This document shows, one piece after another, positions 25,579 through 33,994 of a stretch of 64,000 nucleotides of DNA. Each line of letters opens with the position of its first letter. Positions within the stretch are counted from its first letter, which is position 1. The position numbers were made by a program, and so were the translations under genes. The stretch is taken from NCBI RefSeq assembly GCF_001486585.1, contig NZ_LN909046.1, forward strand, positions 744,001 through 808,000. The letters run 5' to 3'. Below the pieces are notes generated by a model. It was not told the DNA's origin, ran no database searches, and was given only the letters and a program-made list of their open reading frames with translations. This stretch comes from Paenibacillus senegalimassiliensis. GTDB taxonomy: Bacteria; Bacillota; Bacilli; Paenibacillales; Paenibacillaceae.

Positions 25579-26402
25579 ACCGCATCTTTCCCGAACTTCC
25601 CCGGGCAAACCAAGCAGAGACGGGTGTAGACCCCGATTATCTTGAATTCATTCAAGGCATCAAGAAGAGCACAGGCATCGATTTGGCCCAATATAAGGAA
25701 GCTCAGATGAAGCGGCGGTTAACTACGCTGCGTAACAAGAACGGCTATACCAAATTTACAGATTTCTATACAGCCATGATGGGCAATAAGTCGTTGTTTT
25801 ACGAGTTCCTGGATAAAATGACGATTAACGTCTCTGAATTTTGGCGGAACCCGAATCGCTGGGAGGTACTACGGGACGAAGCTTTGCCTGAGCTATCTGC
25901 CGGACGGCCGAAGCTACGGGTGTGGAGCGCTGCCTGCTCGACTGGAGAAGAGCCTTATACGTTGTCGATGATTCTGGCAGATTCTGGACTGCTCGGTGGA
26001 ACCTATCTGCTGGCTACGGATATTGATGAGGGAGCGTTGGCGAAGGCACAGGAAGGGCTTTATCTGGAGCGGTCGTTGAAGGACGTGCCCAAGGAGGTGG
26101 CCGAGCGGTATTTCACGGCGGAGGGTCAGATGTTTCGTTTTGATGCCAAGCTGAAGAAGGCGGTTACCTTCAAGAAGCAAAACCTACTGCTGGATACGTT
26201 CGAAGAAGGGTTCGACCTGATCGTATGCCGGAACGTCATGATTTATTTCACCGAGGAAGCCAAGCAGGTACTCTATCATAAATTTGCGGGTGCGCTTCGC
26301 CCCGGGGGCATTCTGTTCGTGGGCAGCACGGAGCAGATTTTCTCCCCAAGTCAATATGGGCTGGAGCCGGCGGAAACTTTCTTCTATCGCAAAAAGGCCT
26401 GA
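25569..26402 (+). CDS. cheR: CheR, chemotaxis receptor methyltransferase
   Basis: A 277-residue SAM-dependent methyltransferase that methylates glutamates of chemoreceptors. An N-terminal helical domain (about 15-75) is followed by the SAM domain with [19 protein letters not shown] (about 118-136), ATDIDEGAL and [11 protein letters not shown]. Start ATG 25569 (or ATG 25575, which overlaps the ndk stop as ATGA). No other chemotaxis gene is in this window. Confidence 0.95.
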   Translation: MDMNRIFPELPRANQAETGVDPDYLEFIQGIKKSTGIDLAQYKEAQMKRRLTTLRNKNGYTKFTDFYTAMMGNKSLFYEFLDKMTINVSEFWRNPNRWEVLRDEALPELSAGRPKLRVWSAACSTGEEPYTLSMILADSGLLGGTYLLATDIDEGALAKAQEGLYLERSLKDVPKEVAERYFTAEGQMFRFDAKLKKAVTFKKQNLLLDTFEEGFDLIVCRNVMIYFTEEAKQVLYHKFAGALRPGGILFVGSTEQIFSPSQYGLEPAETFFYRKKA

Positions 26403-26403
26403 T

Positions 26404-26433
26404 TGTATATTATCTCCTGAACTTTCCTATACT
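26404..26433 (+). promoter_or_regulatory. Sigma-A promoter of the small HTH-like gene
   Basis: TTGTAT (26404-26409), 18 nt, TATACT (26428-26433). It begins right at the cheR stop. Confidence 0.6.
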
Positions 26434-26462
26434 TGTAGCATACGGTCAATGGAGGTCAGGTT

Positions 26463-26630
26463 ATGGACAAGCGAAAGGTAATCGAAGCTTATCAGCGGGG
26501 ATTTCTGACGTCGCAGGAATGTGCGCAAGTGTTGGGAATCGAAAGTAGCCACCTGAAGCGGATGCTAGAAGACGTTCCGCTTGAGGGCAGGCGCCCTTGC
26601 CCTTTGGATAACCAGCCGGCTTCTGGCTAA
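26463..26630 (+). CDS. 55-residue protein with a helix-turn-helix-like segment
   Basis: A short open frame with its own promoter and GGAGGTCAGG just before ATG 26463. Residues 7-38 (YQRGFLTSQECAQVLGI then SSHLKRML) look like the helix-turn-helix of sigma region 4 or small excisionase-like proteins; the tail is short and Pro-rich. It lies between cheR and the CorC-family leader. The family is not recognised and DNA binding is inferred only from the helix pattern. Confidence 0.55.
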   Translation: MDKRKVIEAYQRGFLTSQECAQVLGIESSHLKRMLEDVPLEGRRPCPLDNQPASG

Positions 26631-26683
26631 GGGGTTCCTAAGAGGCGGTCGTTGCGCTGAACAGATGGTCCAGAGGGTCCAAC

Positions 26684-26713
26684 TTGACAGCGGGGTGAGG
26701 ATCTTCCTATAAT
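26684..26713 (+). promoter_or_regulatory. Sigma-A promoter of the HlyC/CorC leader
   Basis: TTGACA (26684-26689), 18 nt, TATAAT (26708-26713), giving a leader of about 210 nt before the CorC-family start codon. Confidence 0.8.
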
Positions 26714-26747
26714 AATTTATAATTACCGTCAGGAAGAGGTTTCATCC

Positions 26748-26822
26748 ATGAATGCTTCGGACGACCCCGAGAGTAGCCAGCAAATACAATTGAATCCTTT
26801 AACATCCGTCTTTGACGGATGA
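26748..26822 (+). CDS. Candidate 24-residue leader peptide
   Basis: ATG 26748 (AAGAGG seven bases upstream) to TGA 26820-26822. The peptide begins MNASDDPESSQQ, with an acidic and Pro-containing stretch near the N-terminus. Its last codons and stop lie inside a strong hairpin (26803-26821), and an intrinsic terminator follows at once. This is the layout of a translated attenuator leader. Coding is not proven. Confidence 0.45.
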   Translation: MNASDDPESSQQIQLNPLTSVFDG

Positions 26823-26869
26823 TCAGGCATAATCTGCGTCAAGCGATTGACGACGGGTTATGCCTTTTT
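26803..26869 (+). promoter_or_regulatory. Attenuator-like hairpins and terminator before the HlyC/CorC gene
   Basis: Hairpin 1: CATCCGTC (26803-26810), TTT, GACGGATG (26814-26821). Hairpin 2, a terminator: AGGCATAA (26825-26832) with TTATGCCT (26858-26865), inner CGTCAA (26837-26842) with TTGACG (26847-26852), then TTTT. TTGACG at 26812-26817 can instead pair with CGTCAA of hairpin 2, giving mutually exclusive folds. Confidence 0.65.
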
Positions 26870-26929
26870 GCGTATATCTAAGGATTCGTTACGGCAAAAT
26901 AACGGGGAAATATTTGGAGGTGTGTGGGA

Positions 26930-28255
26930 TTGGTTGAGCTTTTCATTATTCTTGTTTTGATTTTGATTAATGCTTTTTTTGCTGCATCGGAAATTGCCTT
27001 AATCTCCTTGAATGATAATAAAATAAGGGCAATGGCCCAGCAAGGCCATCGTAAGGCGAAGATCATTCTTAGCTTGCTCGGCGAGCCAAGTAAATTTCTT
27101 GCCACGATTCAAATCGGAATCACGCTGGCTGGATTTTTTGCCAGTGCCTTTGCGGGTGAGAGCTTTGCGGGTGACCTGGCTGCTTATCTGATTTTACTGG
27201 GTGTGCCGCTTGCGCCTTCCGTACTTAGCACAATTTCGTTGATTGTCATTACGTTGCTGTTATCCTACTTCCAATTGGTGCTTGGTGAACTCGTTCCTAA
27301 ACGGGTAGCGATGAAGAGAGCGGAAAGCATGGCGATGCTCGCAGCTACTACACTTTCGGTGTTGTCCAAGGTGACCGCACCGTTCGTGAAGCTGCTTACC
27401 GGTTCGACAAATCTGATCGTCAGATTGTTCGGGATTGATCCGAATGCCAATGATGAAGAGGTGTCGGAGGAAGAGATTCGCATGATGCTGGATACCGGCA
27501 CCGAGATGGGGACGATTCAGCCGATTGAGAAGCTGATGATTAATAACATCTTTGACTTTGATAATTTGACGGTTGATGAAATCATGACTCATCGAATTCA
27601 TGTCGTAGGAATTCCGGTGGAGGCCGATCAGCAGACGGTTGCTGAACTGGCCGACAAAGCGCAATATACCCGATTTCCGGTCTATGAGGAGACGATCGAT
27701 AATGTGATCGGGATTCTGCATAGTAAGGACTTGCTGCGTTATTTACGGGGAGGAGCGCAAGAAGACTGGAATTTGCAGGAGATGGTGACGCCGCCTCATT
27801 TCGTGCCGATGTCGAGGAAGACCAATGAATTATTTGAGGATATGCAGCAGAACCGCATTCAGATGGCTGTCATTGTGGATGAATATGGCGGAACGGCCGG
27901 GATCGTCACGATGGAAGATTTGCTGGAGGAAATCGTCGGGAATATTTATGATGAGCATGACAGTGAAGAGCGTGAATTCGAGCTAGTGGAGGAGGGACAT
28001 TATTTGTTCAGTGGCACCATGTCGCTGCACGATGCCCAGGACGTGCTGGATATCCCTTTGCCGATAGAGGATTATGATACGCTAAGCGGATTTATGATCG
28101 GACGACTCAAGCGGATTCCTACAATTCAGGAGAAGCCGGAATTTGAATACCGGGGTTACATATTCGCTGTACGTGAGGTAGGGCAGCACCGGATTCGTAA
28201 GCTGGCCGTTATCAAACAGAGGGACTTTTCTGCGGAAAATGCAAACATCACGTGA
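26930..28255 (+). CDS. HlyC/CorC (CNNM) family membrane protein
   Basis: A protein of about 441 residues with an N-terminal CNNM/DUF21 membrane domain of about four helices (residues 1-180, including NAFFAASEIALISL and a GELVPKRVAMKRAE stretch), a CBS-domain pair (about 200-330, with DEIMTHRI and VDEYGGTAGIVTMEDLLEEI) and a C-terminal CorC/HlyC domain (about 345-425). Bacterial members are linked to magnesium or cobalt export. TTG 26930 is nine bases from GGAGG; GTG 26924 is too close. It is preceded by an attenuator-like leader, which suggests it is regulated by ion or translation state. Confidence 0.88.
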   Translation: MVELFIILVLILINAFFAASEIALISLNDNKIRAMAQQGHRKAKIILSLLGEPSKFLATIQIGITLAGFFASAFAGESFAGDLAAYLILLGVPLAPSVLSTISLIVITLLLSYFQLVLGELVPKRVAMKRAESMAMLAATTLSVLSKVTAPFVKLLTGSTNLIVRLFGIDPNANDEEVSEEEIRMMLDTGTEMGTIQPIEKLMINNIFDFDNLTVDEIMTHRIHVVGIPVEADQQTVAELADKAQYTRFPVYEETIDNVIGILHSKDLLRYLRGGAQEDWNLQEMVTPPHFVPMSRKTNELFEDMQQNRIQMAVIVDEYGGTAGIVTMEDLLEEIVGNIYDEHDSEEREFELVEEGHYLFSGTMSLHDAQDVLDIPLPIEDYDTLSGFMIGRLKRIPTIQEKPEFEYRGYIFAVREVGQHRIRKLAVIKQRDFSAENANIT

Positions 28256-28281
28256 CAGAAGCAGGCGATCAATATTATAAT
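28252..28281 (+). promoter_or_regulatory. Sigma-A promoter of the aromatic operon
   Basis: GTGACA (28252-28257), 18 nt, TATAAT (28276-28281), starting at the stop codon of the previous gene and about 60 nt before aroC. Confidence 0.65.
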
Positions 28282-28344
28282 GGGCAAAGATGAATAGATT
28301 TTAGCTCTTTACAGTTTAACAGTTTAAAGGGGGAACGCAACATC

Positions 28345-29514
28345 ATGAGTTTACGTTACTTAACAGCGGGGGAGACGCATGGACCCCAGCTTACTGCGAT
28401 TATCGAAGGATTGCCGAGCCACTTGCCGCTTGATTTTGAGGCGCTTAACTTTGAACTGGCTCGTCGCCAGAAAGGGTACGGCCGCGGCCGCCGCATGCAA
28501 ATTGAAAAGGATACTGCCCAGATTGCCGGGGGTGTCCGCCATGGCTATACCACGGGTGCTCCTGTGGCGTTGATTGTAGAGAATAACGACTGGAAGCACT
28601 GGCAGAAGATCATGAACATAGAGCCGATGGAAGGTACGGATGAGGAGAAGCGCAGAGTGCATCGTCCCCGTCCTGGCCATGCCGACCTGAACGGCGGCTT
28701 GAAATATAACCATAAGGATTTGCGTAATGTGCTTGAGCGGTCCAGTGCCCGGGAAACGGCGATTCGCGTTGCCGTTGGTGCCGTTGCCAAGCAGTTCTTG
28801 GAGCATTTCGGCATTCGCATTGCCGGCCATGTTATTCGAATCGGCGAAATTGAGGCTCCGCCCCATAACCTGCCGCTATCAGAGCTGGCGCGCGTAACCG
28901 AGGCTTCTTCCGTGCGGGTAGCGGACAGCGAGACCGAGAAGAAGATGGAAGCTTATATTGATAAAATCAAAGAAGAAGGCGACTCCATCGGCGGGATCGT
29001 GGAATGCATCGTAGAAGGCGTTCCGGTGGGACTGGGTAGCCATGCACAATACGATCGCAAGCTGGACGGCAGAATTGCCCAGGCGGTCATGTCGATCAAC
29101 GCCTTCAAGGGAGTAGAAATCGGTATTGGCTTTGAGGCGGGCACGATTCCTGGATCGCAGGTTCACGATGAGATTGTATATACGAAGGAACGTGGGTACC
29201 ACCGGTCTACCAACCGACTGGGTGGCTTCGAGGGTGGCATGACGAACGGAATGCCTCTGGTGGTTCGCGGTGTGATGAAGCCTATTCCAACCTTATATAA
29301 GCCGCTCCAAAGTGTGGACATCGATACGAAGGAAGCTTTTGCAGCACAGGTGGAGCGTTCGGATGCTTGCGCCGTGCCGGCTGCCAGCGTAGTGCTTGAG
29401 CATGTTGTAGCATGGGAAGTAGCCAAGGCTTTTCTAGAGAAGTTCGGCGGTGATTCGATTCAGGAGATTGAACGTAACGTGCAGGGGTACCTGGCACAGT
29501 TGGAGGAATATTAA
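28345..29514 (+). CDS. aroC: Chorismate synthase
   Basis: A 389-residue FMN-dependent enzyme that makes chorismate from EPSP, the last shikimate step. Signatures: GETHGPQL near residue 8, [12 protein letters not shown] near 40, [16 protein letters not shown] near 103 and [20 protein letters not shown] near 133, plus the C-terminal [15 protein letters not shown]. It starts the aroC-aroB-aroH block; the stop overlaps the aroB start by 1 nt. Confidence 0.97.
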   Translation: MSLRYLTAGETHGPQLTAIIEGLPSHLPLDFEALNFELARRQKGYGRGRRMQIEKDTAQIAGGVRHGYTTGAPVALIVENNDWKHWQKIMNIEPMEGTDEEKRRVHRPRPGHADLNGGLKYNHKDLRNVLERSSARETAIRVAVGAVAKQFLEHFGIRIAGHVIRIGEIEAPPHNLPLSELARVTEASSVRVADSETEKKMEAYIDKIKEEGDSIGGIVECIVEGVPVGLGSHAQYDRKLDGRIAQAVMSINAFKGVEIGIGFEAGTIPGSQVHDEIVYTKERGYHRSTNRLGGFEGGMTNGMPLVVRGVMKPIPTLYKPLQSVDIDTKEAFAAQVERSDACAVPAASVVLEHVVAWEVAKAFLEKFGGDSIQEIERNVQGYLAQLEEY

Positions 29515-30617
29515 TGAGAACGCTGCAGGTGGACCTGGGCGAGCGTTCTTATCCCATCTATATCGGCAGCGGGTTGCTGGCGCGTTCGGGAGAATTTTTC
29601 ATAGAGCACAAGCTTTCGGTGAAGAGTCCCGTGCTAATCGTGACCGACGAGAACGTAGCCCCTTTATACCTTAATGTAGTGGAGACTTCGCTCCAGAACG
29701 CAGGCTATCGCACGGTTAGTGTGACCGTCAAGGCAGGGGAGAAATCCAAATCCCTGGAGGTCTATGAGAATCTCATGACAGCAGCGATTGAGGGCGGGCT
29801 TGACCGGCGCTCGGTTGTGGTTGCTTTGGGTGGCGGGGTGATTGGCGATTTGGCCGGATTTGTAGCGGCGACCTATATGCGCGGCGTTACCTTCGTGCAG
29901 ATGCCAACGACAATTTTGGCTCATGATAGTAGCGTTGGTGGTAAGGTCGCCGTTAACCATCGACTGGCGAAGAACATGATCGGTGCCTTTCACCAACCGG
30001 AGTTGGTACTGTATGACGTGGATAGTCTGCAAACCCTGCCTCCCCGTGATGTTCGTGCCGGCTTGTCCGAAATGGTCAAGCATGGCCTGATCTGGGATGC
30101 TGCATTTGCTGCTTGGTGCCGTGAGCACACCGCTGAGTTGCTGGCTCTTGATCCGGATGCACTGGGCTACGGTCTGACGCAAGGCTGCTCCGTCAAAGCT
30201 CAGGTGGTGTCGGTGGATGAACGGGAGCAGGGCCTTCGGGCGATTCTTAATTTGGGCCATACGCTAGGGCATGCCATTGAAGCTACTGGCGGATATGGTG
30301 AATTCCTGCACGGGGAAGCGATATCGATCGGAATGGCTGCTGCAGCCAAACTGGCGGTGAACCGGGGCCGTGCGCCTAAGCTTTATGAGGAGACGGTCGC
30401 CTTGCTTGGCGGTTACGGCTTGCCTACCGCTATGCCAGGTCAGTTAAAGGCCGATGAATTAGTCCATGCCATGATGCATGACAAGAAGTTCAAGGAGCAG
30501 CAGATGGTGTTTGTTTTGCCGGTAGACATCGGAAAAGTAGAAATCGTGGATGATGTCACGTTGGAGGAAGTCCATCGGGTCATCGCCGAGCTGAAAGAGG
30601 AGGAACCACATGTATAA
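29514..30617 (+). CDS. aroB: 3-dehydroquinate synthase
   Basis: A 367-residue NAD- and metal-dependent enzyme that closes DAHP to 3-dehydroquinate. Motifs: GGGVIGDLAGFVAATYMRGV near 104-123, GAFHQPE near 158, KHGLIWD near 193 and NLGHTLGHAIE near 245 (metal-binding His). It overlaps aroC by 1 nt and aroH by 8 nt, so translation is coupled. Confidence 0.97.
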   Translation: MRTLQVDLGERSYPIYIGSGLLARSGEFFIEHKLSVKSPVLIVTDENVAPLYLNVVETSLQNAGYRTVSVTVKAGEKSKSLEVYENLMTAAIEGGLDRRSVVVALGGGVIGDLAGFVAATYMRGVTFVQMPTTILAHDSSVGGKVAVNHRLAKNMIGAFHQPELVLYDVDSLQTLPPRDVRAGLSEMVKHGLIWDAAFAAWCREHTAELLALDPDALGYGLTQGCSVKAQVVSVDEREQGLRAILNLGHTLGHAIEATGGYGEFLHGEAISIGMAAAAKLAVNRGRAPKLYEETVALLGGYGLPTAMPGQLKADELVHAMMHDKKFKEQQMVFVLPVDIGKVEIVDDVTLEEVHRVIAELKEEEPHV

Positions 30618-30984
30618 CCGTGGCATTCGCGGAGCGACGACGGTCACCCGCAATGAGGAGCAGGAGATGCTGACGGCAACAGCCGATATGCTGAAGGAAA
30701 TTGTGGAACGCAATCAAATCGTCCCTGAGGACATCAGCAGCGTTTGGATCACGGTAACGCCGGATTTGGATGCTACCTTTCCTGCAAGAGCGATTCGGGA
30801 TTTGCAGGGCTGGGATATGGTGCCCTTAATGTGTTCTACCGAGATACCGGTGAAGGGTGCGTTACCGATGTGCATTCGTTTGCTGATTCATGTGAACACG
30901 ACGAAGGGGCAGCGGGATATGAAGCATGTCTATTTGAATGAAGCAAGAATCCTCCGTCCGGATTTGGGCGTGTCCTCATCTTAA
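30610..30984 (+). CDS. aroH: Chorismate mutase, AroH type
   Basis: A 124-residue monofunctional chorismate mutase of the trimeric AroH class, turning chorismate into prephenate. RGIRGATTV at the start (with the catalytic Arg), VTPDLDATFPARAIR near 51 and the CMRLL-like CIRLLIHVNT segment near 89 match the family. It overlaps aroB and is followed by the trp promoter and TRAP leader. Confidence 0.95.
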   Translation: MYNRGIRGATTVTRNEEQEMLTATADMLKEIVERNQIVPEDISSVWITVTPDLDATFPARAIRDLQGWDMVPLMCSTEIPVKGALPMCIRLLIHVNTTKGQRDMKHVYLNEARILRPDLGVSSS

Positions 30985-31011
30985 TATGGAGAAGTTTGCT
31001 GACAGGCAGGG

Positions 31012-31041
31012 TTGCCAAACCAGCAGGTAATAAGTTATAGT
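31012..31041 (+). promoter_or_regulatory. Sigma-A promoter of the trp operon
   Basis: TTGCCA (31012-31017), 18 nt, TATAGT (31036-31041). The start would be near 31048, just before the first UAG triplet. Confidence 0.6.
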
Positions 31042-31052
31042 TAAATCAGTTT

Positions 31053-31134
31053 TAGCTGAGTGAGTTTTAGTTGATTGTTTTGTTTAGAGCTGAGTAGAGC
31101 TGAGCCAGAGATGAGCCGAGTTTAGTTGAGTGAG
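31053..31134 (+). promoter_or_regulatory. TRAP-binding site of the trp leader
   Basis: A dense run of (G/T)AG triplets. Nine in the core (starts 31087, 31092, 31097, 31102, 31108, 31113, 31118, 31123, 31128) are separated by 2 nt, once by 3, exactly the TRAP spacing. One more starts at 31132, and an upstream group starts at 31053, 31058, 31062 and 31068. TRAP itself is encoded at 19058-19312. The stretch 31135-31300 holds a hairpin (31187-31222) and no gene. Confidence 0.93.
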
Positions 31135-31302
31135 TGCAGGTTCCATTGAGATTAGGATATGAACGTTGACCGCAGCGCGGAGTTGTGCGCAATTCTTCCG
31201 GGGGTTCGGAGATGAATTGGGCAGAATGCCGATATTGTGGCTTCTTAACCTATCTTAACTTTAGCGGAATCAGGCATTTTCAAATAAACCGCAAATCCAG
31301 AA

Positions 31303-31327
31303 CCTCTACTTCGGTAGAGGTTTTTTT
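31303..31327 (+). terminator. trp leader terminator (attenuator)
   Basis: CCTCTAC (31303-31309), TTCG loop, GTAGAGG (31314-31320), seven T. The left arm (CTCTACTT) can pair with GAGTAGAG (31092-31099) inside the TRAP site, giving an antiterminator that TRAP binding would block. Confidence 0.9.
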
Positions 31328-31372
31328 GTTTGTCCATAATGAACCCTATTATCCGAAAAGGAAGTGAAAGAC

Positions 31373-32935
31373 ATGGCAAATCCGCAAGTTGAAGAGGTTA
31401 TTGCTTTGGCAAGTCAATATAATTTAATCCCGATTGCTCGTACGCTGCTCGCTGATCTGGAGACACCCATCCGGATATTTCGCCGAATTGCCCAGCGGGA
31501 GCGGGCGTTCCTGCTGGAAAGTGTAGAGGGGGGGAGTCAATGGGCGCGTTATTCCTTCATCGGTACAGACCCGTTTCTGCTGATCTCAGCAAAGAAGGGG
31601 GAAGTAACCATCGAGCGGGAAGGAGTAAAGGAACGGCTTCGCTCGGATAAACCTCTGGATGAGCTGAAAGCTATCTTACGCGGATACCGTAGTCCTAAAC
31701 TTCCGGAAATGCCGCCGTTTACCGGGGGAGCTATCGGGTTCTTCGGTTACGACCTGCTACAATATTACGAGAAGCTTCCCTCTCATCCGGTGGACGACTT
31801 GAATTTGCAGGATATGCAATTCATGTTTTGTGACCAAATTATTGTGTTCGATCATGTGAAGCAACGAATATTGCTGATATCCAACGTGCATGTGAAGCCG
31901 GGCGCTCGGGACGAGGAGATTCGTCAGGCCTATGAGCTGGCAGAGCGGAAGCTGGATGAAGCTGCCGACTTGCTGCAGGAGGAGGGAGCAGGGGAGAGCT
32001 TCAATCGCCGTCCGGTGCCATCGATAACCGATCTTGGGGATATCCGCTCTAATCTGACCAAGGAGCAATTTATTGCAAACGTGGAGACAGCAAAGGATTA
32101 TATTCGCGCAGGAGATATTTTTCAGGTTGTATTGTCCCAGCGCTTCCATATTGAAACAGAGGTAGATCCGCTGCATGTGTATCGAGTCCTGCGGACCATG
32201 AACCCATCACCTTATATGTATTATCTCAAGCTGGATGAAGAGATTATTGTCGGTACTTCCCCGGAGGCGCTGGTCAAGGTCGAGAATGGTCGGGTAGAGA
32301 CGCGTCCGATTGCCGGCACAAGGCCACGGGGAGACACCGAGGAGAGCGATCTGGCATTAGAGGCGGAACTGCTTCAGGACGAGAAGGAACGTGCCGAGCA
32401 TTTAATGCTGGTCGATTTGGGACGTAACGATCTTGGCCGGGTGTCTGACTTCGGCAGTGTCAAATGCGAGTCTTATATGGAAGTTGAACGCTACTCTCAT
32501 GTTATGCATCTGGTGTCCAAGGTATCGGGGCAGCTTCGTGAGGATAAAGATTTCTTCGATGCTTTCCTGTCCTGCCTGCCAGCCGGAACTGTATCTGGTG
32601 CACCCAAGCTGCGGGCGATGGAGATCATTGCGGAACTGGAACGGGAAGCTCGCGGAACCTATGCCGGGGCCATTGGCTATCTAGGCTTCTCTGGCAACAT
32701 GGATTCTTGCATTACGATCCGTACGATCGTATTCAAGGGAGGCAAAGCCTATGTGCAAGCCGGGGGAGGCATTGTATGGGATTCGATTCCGGAGAACGAA
32801 TATCAGGAATCGGTCAACAAAGCGAAGGCACTGTTAACCGCGATTCGGACGGCTGAGCAAATGTTTCCGGTACCGTCCTCCTGTGATGACGTAATTAATC
32901 AAGATTATTTGTATGAATATACCCCAGGAAAATAA
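31373..32935 (+). CDS. trpE: Anthranilate synthase component I
   Basis: A 520-residue chorismate-binding enzyme that makes anthranilate with a glutaminase partner. The feedback-site motif LLES occurs near residue 42, and the catalytic part carries GDIFQVVLSQRF near 245, IAGTRPRG near 310 and PAGTVSGAPKLRAMEII near 402. ATG 31373 has AAAAGGAAG upstream and is preferred to GTG 31364. No trpG follows; as in Bacillus the amidotransferase is probably PabA, encoded elsewhere. Expression is under the TRAP leader. Confidence 0.97.
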   Translation: MANPQVEEVIALASQYNLIPIARTLLADLETPIRIFRRIAQRERAFLLESVEGGSQWARYSFIGTDPFLLISAKKGEVTIEREGVKERLRSDKPLDELKAILRGYRSPKLPEMPPFTGGAIGFFGYDLLQYYEKLPSHPVDDLNLQDMQFMFCDQIIVFDHVKQRILLISNVHVKPGARDEEIRQAYELAERKLDEAADLLQEEGAGESFNRRPVPSITDLGDIRSNLTKEQFIANVETAKDYIRAGDIFQVVLSQRFHIETEVDPLHVYRVLRTMNPSPYMYYLKLDEEIIVGTSPEALVKVENGRVETRPIAGTRPRGDTEESDLALEAELLQDEKERAEHLMLVDLGRNDLGRVSDFGSVKCESYMEVERYSHVMHLVSKVSGQLREDKDFFDAFLSCLPAGTVSGAPKLRAMEIIAELEREARGTYAGAIGYLGFSGNMDSCITIRTIVFKGGKAYVQAGGGIVWDSIPENEYQESVNKAKALLTAIRTAEQMFPVPSSCDDVINQDYLYEYTPGK

Positions 32936-32953
32936 AGAGAGGAGCGAATTACG

Positions 32954-33994
32954 ATGATGGAACAGCACACGGTACAGGCGGGAATCAGCCGCTTGATTGA
33001 AGGACAGAACTTACGGCGCGAAGAGGCACGAGGCATGATGCAGGCGATTATGGACGGAGAATCGACGCCTGCACAGATCGGCAGCTTGCTGACGGCCTTG
33101 CGTATCAAAGGGGAGACCGTCGAAGAGATTACCGGATTTGCCGAAGCGATGCGCGGAGCATCCAGCCGGGTGGATACGGAAGCACGGCAACTGCTGGATA
33201 CGTGCGGAACGGGTGGCTCGGGGATTCATAAAATCAATGTATCAACAACGGCTGCCATTGTGGCGTCATCAGTATCGGTTCGGGTTGCCAAGCATGGTAA
33301 TCGCTCTGCCTCTGGCCGTTCGGGAAGTGCAGATGTGCTTGAGGCACTGGGGGTAAATATCAGCCTGGATGCAGAGCAGGCCAAGCGTTGTCTGGATGAA
33401 ATCGGCATCTGTTTTATGTTCTCACAGTTATATCATCCTTCTATGCGCCATGCTGCCGGACCTCGCAGAGAGCTGGGTATTCGCACCGTCTTCAATATGC
33501 TGGGGCCGCTCACTAATCCGGCCGGTGCGGACCGCCAGGTGCTGGGCATATATGATCGCAGCAAAACGACGACCATTGCCGAGGTGCTGCGCGAGCTTGG
33601 TTCCAAGCGGGCGCTGGTCGTAAGCAGCGAAGAAGGACTGGATGAAATCAGCCTATCTTCGGTCACTAAGGTATCGGAGCTTAAGGATGGTATCATCACT
33701 ACCTATGATCTGCGTCCCGAGGAGTTAGGGCTGCGCTCTTATCCGCTGGAAGAAATGATCGGCGGCGATCCGTTGCAGAATGCTATGATTGTAAGGCAGG
33801 TTCTACAAGGAGAGAAGGGGGCTTGCCGCGACGTTGTGCTGGCAAACGCTGGAGCCTGCATTTATGTGGCCGGGCTGGCGGACAGTATTCGTGACGGCGT
33901 GGATATCGCTACGAAAGCTATTGATTCAGGTCATGCGTATAGCAAGCTGGAGCAGCTTATTCAAACGACAGGAGAATTGAGCTATGTATCTTGA
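32954..33994 (+). CDS. trpD: Anthranilate phosphoribosyltransferase
   Basis: A 346-residue enzyme joining PRPP to anthranilate. The PRPP loop GTGGSG (about 83-88), KINVSTTAA, KHGNRSASGRSGSADVLEALG (about 108-128; most homologues read KHGNRSVSSKSG) and RRELGIRTVFNMLGPLTNPA near 167 are visible. ATG 32954 and ATG 32957 both follow GAGAGGAG. The end overlaps trpC by 11 nt. Confidence 0.96.
   Translation: MMEQHTVQAGISRLIEGQNLRREEARGMMQAIMDGESTPAQIGSLLTALRIKGETVEEITGFAEAMRGASSRVDTEARQLLDTCGTGGSGIHKINVSTTAAIVASSVSVRVAKHGNRSASGRSGSADVLEALGVNISLDAEQAKRCLDEIGICFMFSQLYHPSMRHAAGPRRELGIRTVFNMLGPLTNPAGADRQVLGIYDRSKTTTIAEVLRELGSKRALVVSSEEGLDEISLSSVTKVSELKDGIITTYDLRPEELGLRSYPLEEMIGGDPLQNAMIVRQVLQGEKGACRDVVLANAGACIYVAGLADSIRDGVDIATKAIDSGHAYSKLEQLIQTTGELSYVS

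Noticed and set aside
26684..26870. A known metal riboswitch (M-box, yybP-ykoY, fluoride) before the CorC-family gene
   Set aside because: I could not find the conserved core of any of these; the leader is short and better explained by alternating hairpins. A covariance-model search would settle it.
31185..31367. 60-codon frame inside the trp leader, with an internal ATG after CGGAG and one Trp codon
   Set aside because: The ribosome site touches the ATG, only one Trp codon occurs, and the frame runs through the terminator hairpin. TRAP sites explain the leader better than a leader peptide.
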